From Chromobotia macracanthus (lineage: Eukaryota > Chordata > Actinopteri > Cypriniformes > Botiidae), in assembly GCA_036877525.1 (NCBI GenBank), contig JAZGTH010000015.1, positions 6,471,001-6,535,000 of the forward strand: a DNA stretch of 64,000 bases, in the 5' to 3' direction. Positions 1-9,599 of this stretch are shown here, in pieces (position 1 is the first letter of the stretch; each line of letters starts with the position of its first letter). A program made the position numbers and the translations under genes. The notes beneath the pieces are model-generated. The model had not been told where the DNA came from. It saw only the letters and a list, made by a program, of their open reading frames with translations, and ran no database searches.

Positions 1-1271
1 TGTATATTTTATGTTCATGTTTGTCCTCCTGTCCAATACTTGACAATATAAAAGCAATCATTGGTCATATTTTCCAATTACAATTTACATTTTTGTTTTG
101 TCCCTCAGTTTTGACAAGAAAAACACAAATGACTCTTTAGATCTGCATTGTATCGTCATTTTGCAGGACACTCACTGAGCCTTCATCACATACACAATTA
201 AGACCACATAGAGTCATTTCTATACGACAAGATAACTGCATCCCATTATCTCATTACATGATCATGTGTGTCACACTACATCAGAAAAGTGGCAGATTTC
301 ACGAAATATCGCACATTAATTTCTTTAATAAATATGCTTTTGTAAGTTTACAGGAAAATTGAAATGGCTCCAGATACCCAAAAGATTTAACACGTATGGG
401 GACTATCTTTCCTTAAGCATCCTGAACAGTTCCAAGAGGTTTATGCAGATAAAAATAGACTTGAAAAGAAATGAGACATAGAGGAGTTCATTTCCGTATG
501 CCCCTTTTCATTATCAGGATGCATGCAAGGTTCATTTCTGTTACTGACTGTTATCAGTGAATGACAACAATCTCTGTTTACACTAAGAAATGTGTGATAA
601 CTATAATTTAATCAGGTTGGATACAACCGCTTGCTGGGAGCATGCTGTGAGTGAAAGCTGAGAACAGCCTAACAGTAAAATAGTCTGTAAGCAGCTGTTA
701 TTTGGTTTAACTGAGTCATATTCAGAGGGTGAGAGGCAGAGGAGTAGAGGTAGGCTAATCAGCTACCCACCCACTCTTTACCAATTTTGATCTGGCCATT
801 TGTATACAGTTAAAATAAAAACATTCATTCTTTGTCAAGTGTCACTGTAAATGATTAGAGGGCTGCTAACGTACAATGGCTCTCAAGTACTATCCATATA
901 AAACAATACCTCTTAAAACAATCCTAAATCATTTTCTAATTTGTTGTGATTTAAAACATTTAAAATGATTTTGTTCATTCTAATCACTGATATACAGGGT
1001 AAACGGAGTAAAGTGCATCATGCTCCACTGGGGCCTGCAGTACTGAGGGTTTAGTTTTTCCCTACCCTATGTGGGACACTGAACAGGGTAACAGAGCTGG
1101 TTTGGTGAGACCTGCTGAAGTGAAAGGGAAAAAACAGCAAAACTCAACACACCCAAATTAAAACAAATTAAACAAATATTAGACAACCAGTCCTGATGAA
1201 GCTGGTCTGGCGGGGAGGGTTTGGATTTCGGAAGTTTGGTAAGAGGGTTTATTCAAAACCTGTGGGTGACA
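1..1271 (-). other. 3' UTR and downstream flank of ensa
   Basis: No coding exon was seen. On the ensa strand this begins directly after the stop codon, so at least its upper part should be 3' UTR. The AATAAA 19-24 nt past the stop (1253..1248) seems too close to be the only signal. A weak ATTAAA (329..324) would give a UTR of about 950 nt. The true 3' end is not certain. Confidence 0.4.
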
Positions 1272-3514
1272 TTATCCGGCTAGTTTACTTGTAACCAATG
1301 AGGATTTTCTTTGAGGAAGGTCTTGTGGGGTTGGAATGTGATCCCCGGTGACGATGTTCTTGTCTGGACCAGCAGCAGCAGGCAGCTGTTTGTTCTTCAT
1401 CTTTGCCTTGGCCATGTTGTAATCGCCTGAGTCAAAGTACTTTTGCTGAAAGCAAAAAGTAAAATCATAATTTGGATTGTTTTAAGAAATTATATTACAA
1501 TTGCAATAGTAATTAGCAATGTCTCTGCCATGTTCATACACGTTTAACATTTTGAGAATGTGAAGAATGTTTTTCTTTATGTTCACCTTACACAGACAAT
1601 ATATACGTTGACATCTATTAATTGTGTTCTCAGTTCTTACCCCTTTCTGCAATCTCTTCATCAAGAAGTCAGAGCCGCCTGGCTTTTGTCCCAAATTAGG
1701 ATACTTAGCTTTCAATTTGGCCTCCTCTGTCCGCACTGGGTTTGAGTTTGTGTCCTGCGACTCCTAAAAATGATGTATTTTAAGTTCAGTATATGCCGTA
1801 AAATTATATTATGTAAATTTGTATATTATGACTATGATTTTGAATGTATACACCCCTATTTGATGCTTGAAAGCAGTGTACTCTTATTGTAATTACTATG
1901 TTTAATTTAAGCCACTTGGATAAAGGAAATCAACATTTTGTGTTACTATTTTAACCGTGAGAAGGCAGAAAAAAAAACTATGAATTAACATGTGACATAT
2001 AAAAGTGGTGCCATAAAATTCAAACCCACAAAATAAATCACACAACAGTAAAACACAATCACTTTAAACATGATATTGTTCCTCCTGCAGTTCCATAAAG
2101 GTGTGGTCACCTTATCACATTTTAGGGCAAGGTACAGAAGTATGTTTTGATATGTGTTTAAAACATATCACACACTATGAGTTCCTGTTATAGATTAGTT
2201 TACTTCAATAAGAAGTGTTGCATTGCCCCCTTGCGAACTTAAAGAAAGACCAATGCCACAGAAAGACCAAACTACTTTAAAGGCCTGCATACAGCCACAT
2301 TCTACATTTTTTATTCTGTCTCATTTTTCCCTCATTTACTTGGTTGCCTTTGAAATATTTTCTGCTTTGCCTTAAGCTGAGGAATCATGTGATGTTTGTT
2401 TAGTGTGAGGCCTGGATAAAAGTGAAGAACAACACACAGCCTTTAGGGAGAGCTAATAATGTAAGCTGCAGAACATGCACTTCAATATGCTTCAGTTTAT
2501 GACTGCACCAAGACATAACCTGCAATGTTAGGTTGGCTACAAGACAAAGAGTAAATTTGCATGATTGTATGCAGAAGGCAATTCACCAGAAAAACTGGTT
2601 TGCAAGACCTTACTTAAAAAACGAAACAGCAACCTATGACTCTCTGAGTCACCAACAAATCATAGAACAGGCTTTGGAAAGCTAAATGCAGTAAGTTTTA
2701 TATGCATGTTAGTTTTTTCCTCAGTGTCTGGGGTAATAAGTTTAGTTTTTGTCAACTTCTGAGGTCATGTCCTCAGAAAGGGGGTAATAGTTGCAGCTGA
2801 TACATGTTGCATCAAGTATGTCAATTTGCTGATTCACTAAGGTCTATAAGAAAAACTTTTTGAGTTGCTATATTCAGCACCACCGATTGAAAATGAATAC
2901 AAAGCAAATACACAGTGAAAACTACTCTAACAAACTACGGCCTTATGGACACATTTTATAGTCAATTTATACAAAACTGCAAATAACCTTTTTTGTGATG
3001 CCCTTGATCTTTAAAAGGTTAACATCCGTTCTACAAGATGTTCAATGACTAGAAACAAAGCTTGACAAAATTTGCGGAAATATGACAATGGGTGCCCCGA
3101 TTATTTTCTTTTACACAACATAACTGACAAGAGTAGGTGTGACGACACTCAAAGTGACAGAATCAACGAATCAAACGCTGCTATTTAGTGACGTATGAAC
3201 TCGCTACCCAATCAAAAAGAGGCTCATGCTTGCGAAAGGCTCGGTTATCACCTTGTTTAACTCAGGCGGTGGACAGTTCAGTCTATCAAATTACACAAAA
3301 CTGGAGTGATTTGTGTGTTAACGATGCCGGTGAAGAGTCAGCACAACAATCATTTTAATATTCTACTTTGAATAAACTGCATTGCACTGGATAACAAAAT
3401 CTACAGACATCACAAGAGGCTCTAAGGAGCGAGGCGCAGCCCCAACCTAAATCCCACCTGAGTCTCGTCCTGTTGCTCCAAATGCGTCTCCGTGTCCTGG
3501 TTATCTGATGACAT
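1272..3514 (-). CDS. ensa: Alpha-endosulfine (ENSA/ARPP19 family), 3 coding exons
   Basis: Coding exons on the minus strand are 3514..3458, 1763..1641 and 1445..1272, all phase 0 with GT/AG borders, giving 117 aa. The family are small disordered proteins that, once phosphorylated by Greatwall kinase, inhibit PP2A-B55 and allow mitotic entry. The core KYFDSGDY is intact, with the Greatwall serine at residue 66. A C-terminal PKA-type site, RKSSLVTSKLAG, has its serine at 109. FLMKRLQKG and RKSSLVTS are the ENSA forms; ARPP19 has FLRKRLQKG and RKPSLVAS. The protein stops at SKLAG without the GGQVE extension of the long human ENSA form. The start has no in-frame alternative and gives an acidic N-terminus (MSSDNQDTETHLEQQDE), as in the family. 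The neighbour hormad1 is also an ENSA neighbour in human 1q21.3. Fish have two ensa copies; I cannot say which this is. Confidence 0.95.
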
Positions 3515-3660
3515 GGCTGTACGTCTTTTGCTGACAAATAAATCAAACAATTAAAATGTATTTTCTTCCGTCCGTCCCTGTCCGGTCCGATCCGACCCAC
3601 CCACAGTACTCAGTATCAAAATGGCGTTCACCGCAGTGACGTTCATTGTAGGACGGTCAC
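3515..3660 (-). promoter_or_regulatory. Probable ensa 5' UTR and core promoter region
   Basis: This is CpG-containing sequence just upstream of the ensa start codon. It holds an AAAATGGCG element (3618-3626) like a YY1 core-promoter site and TGACG half-sites nearby. No TATA box was seen. The exact transcription start is not visible. Confidence 0.4.
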
Positions 3661-4099
3661 GCAGTAGGAAAACCAATAGGAATCTGATTTAATATCTGAT
3701 AGACAGTCGAATCACCCAGTAGATTTTAAAGAAACGTATTAAATTAAATAGGTGACCAATGATCGTTTACAATGATTTGCGAGCGCATACAATAATAAAC
3801 AACGTATAGGGTCAACTAAAACTATTTTTAAACGACATTTATGCTATATTATGCTATATGACTTATTAAGACACCGTACCTAATGCATTTGCGTTTTAAT
3901 ATCCCCCAAACGTATTATAAGCATCGAAAACGTTGGCAAATTTTACCATATTTGCCACGCTATCCACACCCTAGTTTTATAAGAATATTTTTATTATGGT
4001 CATAATGCATCGTTTAATATAATGGCATGGGAACTGATTAGCACTAAACTAATTCTTGAACTTTTTTGCACCACTTTTAAGTGTTACCCACCATCAGAA

Positions 4100-4351
4100 A
4101 CGTCTCGACAGATGCTCTCGGGCGTTGGTGTGACGTCATGTGGAAAGGAGTTCAAGGCGGGAATCTCGCGCAAACGACAGTTGGGTGACGTAAGCGAGAA
4201 AAAAATAGGCGTGTGAAATGAGGCAGGCCGATATTTAATTTAGATATAGGTCATCATCATTTAGTATAGTTATTCAGAATATATTTCTGTTTCTTTTACA
4301 GTTTAGGTGCCCCCGGAAGTCATTAAAGATCTTTATTGTCAGGTGTATCTG
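4100..4351 (+). promoter_or_regulatory. Candidate hormad1 promoter and leader exon (CRE and E2F sites)
   Basis: A full CRE palindrome TGACGTCA is at 4131-4138, a CRE variant TGACGTAA at 4186-4193, and an E2F-type GGCGGGAA at 4156-4163 followed by CpG-rich TCTCGCGC. E2F6 sites and CREM-type CRE sites are known controls of germline genes, which suits a meiotic gene. About 160 bp downstream a good splice donor (CTG|GTAAGAG) ends at 4351. It could end a noncoding leader exon spliced to the acceptor at 5540. Motifs and donor are seen; the promoter role is inferred. Confidence 0.45.
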
Positions 4352-4486
4352 GTAAGAGTGTTATATTCATGTGTTTGATGCACTGAGAAATCAGAAAATG
4401 TACCGCATTTATTTTGATCGCTGGGTAATAGGTATTCGTTAAATTGGCACATTATATTTGCATATGTTATGTTTTTTGATCTTATG

Positions 4487-5399
4487 AAACTGCTGATCTT
4501 ATGATGAACACCAAGAAAACCAGGAGTGGACGCATCTATGAGCCAAAGGTAGTGAATAAACATTTTTAATTTCAACCTGTTTCATATTCATGTATATATT
4601 TATACATAGAATTATGGCTGGTTTACTGAATGGTTTGTAAGGCACTGTGCTTTGTTAAACTGCTTTTTACAATGACTCCTACAAGTCCCTCCCCAAAATT
4701 CATCAGTCGCCCCATATGAGCTTCTGATGGGGGAATTCTCCTGTACCCTAAAGTTACTGTCTTCAAATAATATTATTATCAAGTTAAAAGTGCATTTGCA
4801 TTGCTGGTGCCATGCCATGAATCCTGCCCCCACAACAAACAGAACCAAACCCAAACGAACCATGGCTCCAAATTCATGATATGAACCAAACCGTGGCCTT
4901 GGCATATTGTTACAGCCCTAATACAGTGTAGATATTAGTGTCTTTTCCCTTTACCTGCATACATTACTGTCCACTGCATGTGTTTGCATATTGTCATGTT
5001 AGCTGGGCTTGAAGTAATGGATCACATCTCTCAGCAGTCTTCAGTTAGCGGTTTCAAAAAAGATATCCAAACAATGTATATACAATTATATACAAACAAC
5101 ATATATAAACAGCAAGCAGAATATTTACAGTAGGTCCAGGCTGACAGTTGTAGCTTCATTTATACAGTAATGTGTCATTCAGACAACTCTTCTTATGTGA
5201 TTACAGCCAAGTAAAGTGTTGTGTAAGCAAATATGGTCATGACCTTTAAATCTGGTTGTCATTCTAGTTCTGATTAACTTTGCTTCACCACACCAAAACT
5301 TCCCTTCTCTCTCTGTAGACCACACAGTTTGAGTTCCCATTGAGCCAAGATCCCCAGCCCTCTGCACTGAAGAAGCGCAAATTCAGCGTACCCAAATAA
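4487..5399 (+). pseudogene. hormad1 exons 13-14, fragment copy
   Basis: An exon 13 fragment (4487..4548) keeps its donor GTAGTG, and an exon 14 copy (5319..5399) keeps its acceptor and stop codon. The exon 14 copy is identical to the working exon over 81 bases. The exon 13 copy lacks its acceptor and first 19 bases and has one change, ATG for ACG (Met for Thr). No upstream hormad1 exons precede it, so it cannot make HORMAD1 alone. Its intact acceptor could still be used as a cryptic exon in the hormad1 leader. Confidence 0.85.
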
Positions 5400-5518
5400 T
5401 ACTACTGACACACTCACAATACTTATACAGTACAGTACACACAGAAACAGTACATTTCATTTGATTCATTTAGTTGTGGAAATGCATTAAAAATGTTCAG
5501 TTAGACAAAACAAGTTAT
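4487..5518 (+). repeat. Partial duplication of the hormad1 3' end, upstream copy (copy A)
   Basis: This block of 1032 bp matches 8255-9316 nearly throughout. By eye there are about nine substitutions and two indels (about 11 and 19 bp, both longer in the other copy). It covers the 3' three-quarters of exon 13, the last intron, exon 14 with its stop codon, and about 119 bp of 3' UTR. It stops short of the poly(A) signal at 9411. It is in the same orientation as hormad1 and ends 22 bp before the acceptor of the first coding exon. Confidence 0.95.
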
Positions 5519-5565
5519 CTTCAAGTTATCTTCTATTCAGATCTAAATGACAATCTGTCACCATC

Positions 5566-8500
5566 ATGGCCTGTGACCAAAAACTGTGCTCTGTTAAGGT
5601 AAAGATTTGTTTTCTCTAAAAAGATAAAGAACAAAAGCAATATTACCAAGTGTGTGACCTTTAACTTTAGCAACACTTTCTGCTAGCCTGTCTGTAAGGT
5701 TTAAATACTAACTAAATGTATTTGTGTGTTCTCCAGAGCTGCCAGATGATGCCAGAGGTGGTGACAACAGAACAACAGTCTGTGGTGCTTGTGAAGAAAC
5801 TTCTTGCCATTGCTGTCTCAAGCATTACTTACCTTAGGGGTCTTTTCCCAGAAAAGGCCTACGGAAATAAATATGTTGGAGGTAAAAGTCATACATCAAA
5901 TGAACCAGGCAACAGAAATCCTGACCCAGTAACGCCAGTTTTTCTGTGTGTGTGTGTGTTTTCACAGAGCTGAAAGTATTGATTCTGCGAGAACAAAGCT
6001 GTCCTGGTGCTGAACAGATTGTGCACTGGTAGGTATTTGAAAGTTTAATATGTTGAGAGAATTTCTGGTCTAAACTGGGAGTAACACAGCACATCTCACC
6101 TCCACTATTTCAGGTTGCAGGGATGTTTTGATGCACTTCAGAGAGGATATGTAAGTCTCTCATTTCATACTCCTTTGTATTTCTAGTTTCTATTATGTTT
6201 CTTAACTAGTTGTATTACTGGTCATCACTATGTCCCCCTTGGATCTTTTGACCTTATGCATGTGCTTTGTTTATATTAGCTGCGCATGGTTCTTCTAACC
6301 GTGAGTATTAACTGATGGATTTAAAAAAAAAAAAAAAGCATTAAAACGCTTGATTTAAACTTAACATGATTGCAGCAGTTTTGTTTTTAAATTTGTCACT
6401 ATCATTTTAAAAAATGTTTCTCTTGTAGATTTATTGTGATCCAGAAAATCCACAGGTGATCGGTTTTGACAACTCTCAAATATTCTCTCTTTTGATTGAA
6501 TTGCATAACCCCTCTAACTTAATCCTATATACAATATAATACAAATGAAATCCGAGAATGACTAGCCTGTTTATTTGTTATTGACTTTGAATTTAAAGTA
6601 TCAATGTCTAAATATACTATTGTACTTTATGGGTTTCTTCTGAGTTACAGAAAGTAACTGAATGTTACCAGTTTAAAATCAAGTACACAGAGAAGGGACC
6701 TCAGATGGACTTTGAGAGGTGGCATATCATGTAGATAAGTCTATCTGACCGGTTATCATAACTTACTTTATAGCTAACAACTAACATGCTGTTTAGAGAT
6801 CACTAGAAATGCATTTCTTATAATAGAATGATAACATGTTTCCAGCCTTAAAGTACTACCTACTGTCACAATATACTGTATACTGACTGTGTTAATCAGT
6901 TTTATTGTGTTTCTGGTTTGAAAATGTGCGTGTGTTCTGTGTTTCCAGCAAAAATGGTCAGAGTATGACTAAAATGGCGTATGACAACACACAGAAATCT
7001 AGTATGTTGCTGGTGCGCAAGCTTTACATGCTCATGCAGAATCTCGGCCCGCTGCCTGACAATGTCTGCCTCAATATGAAACTCTTCTATTATGACCAGG
7101 GTACAGCTAAGCTTTGTATTTGCTGCAGACTCTAATAAGCATATTTTTCCTGATTTATTCTCACCTTTTTTCAATGTCACCGTGTCATTTTGTTGCAGTG
7201 ACCCCTCAGGAGTATCAGCCACCTGGTTTTAGGGAAGATGACGGTGGAACGCTGGTATTTGAGAGGGAACCAGTCAATCTGACCATGGGAGAGGTGGTCA
7301 CACCTTTTCACGGCCTCAGAATGAACGTCACCACTGAGCGAAAGAGACTTGAGCCGGTGAGAGTAGCCAGACACCTAATGATCTGTACATACAAATGATA
7401 TCCCATCAATAATCAAAAGCAGTGGCATTACTTATGGTCACAGTGGTAAATGCATGTGTTTATATGTGTGAATAGGTAGATGACAATAAGGCAGAGTGTG
7501 AGAATACCAAATGGTCTTTGAAGTTCGAGGATGAGATGTCGGAGACCTCTGTTCAGCAAGTGTGTACCTGTACTTTACCTATACAATATTTGTGTTTAAT
7601 CTCAAATGTTTGTCTTTTCTGATTACAGGTGCACATGGCGAAGGAGAACATCATATTTGATGCTGGCATTGAATACTCGGGTAAATAGTAGACTTTGTTT
7701 TGCCAGTTTAATGACTTGCCTTGATTCTAACTGAAGGAAATCAACAACTCCTACCAACAACTGTATAGAATTTATTAATAAAATACATAGTAAAATAAAA
7801 TCAATACGATTCTGTTATCATTTACACATACATGCGTCCAAAACCTGTCTGACTGTCTTTCTTGCATGAAACACAGAGTTAATCAGCAGAACATCCATGC
7901 TTTTCTATGCAATGAAAGTAGATGGTGGCCAAGCTGTCCCTGGTCCCCATTGACTATCATTGTATGAAAAACAGTTTGTTCCATGTAAGAGAGAAACCCA
8001 TGGAGGTTTGTGATGACAATTAATTTTTATTTTTGAGTGCACTAACTTCTTAAGGTCTGTCATTTACAGAAGCTCAAGAAAACTCACAACAGGCTCACAG
8101 AAGTGCAAAAGAGGTTATTATAACAAATAGAAAGCAAACGCTGCTGAATTCACCACATGCACAGGTAATTCACTGGTCTGCTCTAGTAGGATGTGTATGA
8201 GGAGCTAGTGTACAATTACATATTGTGTATTTCAGATGGACAATCTGGTAAAAAAAACTGCTGATCTTATGACGAACACCAAGAAAACCAGGAGTGGACG
8301 CATCTATGAGCCAAAGGTAGTGAATAAACATTTTTAATTTCAACCTGTTTCATATTCATGTATATATTTATACATAGAACTATGGCTGGTTTACTGAATG
8401 GTTTGTAAGGCACTGTGCTTTGTTAAACTGCTTTTTACAATGACTCCTACAAGTCCCTCCCCAAAATTCATCAGTCGCCCCATATGAGCTTCTGATGGGG

Positions 8501-9197
8501 GAATTCTCCTGTACCCTAAAGTTACTGTCTTCAAATAATATTATTATGAAGTTAAAAGTGAATCTAGTGTTCCTTTGCATTCCTGGTGCCATGCCATGTA
8601 TCCTGCCCCCACAACAAACAGAACCAAACCCAAACGAACCATGGCTCCAAATTCATGATATGAACCAAACCGTGGCCTTGGCATATTGTTACAGCCCTAA
8701 TACAGTGTAGATATTAGTGTCTTTTCCCTTTACCTGCATACATTACTGTCCACTGCATGTGTTTGCATATTGTCATGTTAGCTGGGCTTGAAGTAATGGA
8801 TCACATCTCTCAGCAGTCTTCAGTTAGCGGTTTTGAAATAGAAAAGGTGTTTCAAAAAAGATATCCAAACAACGTATATACAATTATATACAAACAACAT
8901 ATATAAACAGCAAGCAGAATATTTACAGTAGGTCCAGGCTGACAGTTGTAGCTTCATTTATACAATAATGTGTCATTCAGACAACTCTTCTTATGTGATT
9001 ACAGCCAAGTAAAGTGTTGTGTAAGCAAATATGGTCATGACCTTTAAATCTGGTTGTCATTCTAGTTCTGATTAACTTTGCTTCACCACACCAAAACTTC
9101 CCTTCTCTCTCTGTAGACCACACAGTTTGAGTTCCCATTGAGCCAAGATCCCCAGCCCTCTGCACTGAAGAAGCGCAAATTCAGCGTACCCAAATAA
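5566..9197 (+). CDS. hormad1: HORMA domain-containing protein 1, 14 coding exons
   Basis: Exons: 5566..5598, 5737..5881, 5968..6028, 6114..6150, 6280..6300, 6429..6455, 6651..6718, 6949..7100, 7199..7356, 7476..7559, 7629..7680, 8070..8164, 8236..8316, 9117..9197. Phases match throughout, giving 364 aa (human HORMAD1 is 394). The HORMA domain fills about residues 22-228; SSITYLRGLFPE, MQNLGPLPDNVCLNMKLFYY and EYQPPGF are close to human. The protein coats unsynapsed meiotic chromosome axes and supports double-strand-break formation, synapsis checks and TRIP13-dependent removal. The C-terminus has KTRSGRIYEPK, at the place of the human KTRSGK closure-motif region, and a basic KKRKFSVPK end like human KRRKFSEPK. 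Two microexons (21 and 27 nt) encode a HORMA strand. The start at 5566 is chosen because its exon joins in phase to the first conserved exon. The first coding exon probably begins at 5541. Confidence 0.95.
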
Positions 9198-9316
9198 TAC
9201 TACTGACACACTCACAATACTTATACAGTACAGTACACACAGAAACAGTACATTTCATTTGATTCATTTAGTTGTGGAAATGCATTGAAAATGTTCAGTT
9301 AGACAAAACAAGTTAT
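8255..9316 (+). repeat. hormad1 3' end, in-place copy (copy B) of the partial duplication
   Basis: This is the partner of the block at 4487-5518. It is taken as the original because exon 13 is complete here and joins in phase to exons 1-12, and because a poly(A) signal follows it. It carries two stretches absent from copy A (near 8561 and near 8833). Confidence 0.95.
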
Positions 9317-9410
9317 ATGGTTTACGTGCACATAACATAGTGTGTGCACAGAATCTTATTTTTCACATTTTGTTTTCACATTTATGGTGATTGTCTATCA
9401 GATAAATCTG

Positions 9411-9416
9411 AATAAA
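9411..9416 (+). terminator. Poly(A) signal of hormad1 (AATAAA)
   Basis: Canonical AATAAA 214 nt after the stop codon, just outside the duplicated block. A second AATAAA lies near 9579. Confidence 0.6.
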
Positions 9417-9599
9417 GAGTCATATCTGTGCTTCAAGTGCCAGGAGAGTGTATAAGCATTGCTGGATTTTAGTGAAAACAGCCACCGTGTGAAGTTTCTT
9501 TTAGACCACTAGATGGCAGCAAACACGTGAAAATAAATTGAACAATTTTGAGATGCGCCGCATGTTTGTATTGAAACAATAAAAATAACATGCAGTCCT

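Noticed and set aside
1272..3514. ARPP19 instead of ENSA
   Set aside because: The ending SKLAG fits ARPP19, but FLMKRLQKG, RKSSLVTSKLAG and the hormad1/ctss/ctsk neighbourhood fit ENSA.
4022..4216. 64-codon plus-strand open frame upstream of hormad1
   Set aside because: It covers the CRE/E2F cluster, has no homology, and is better read as promoter DNA.
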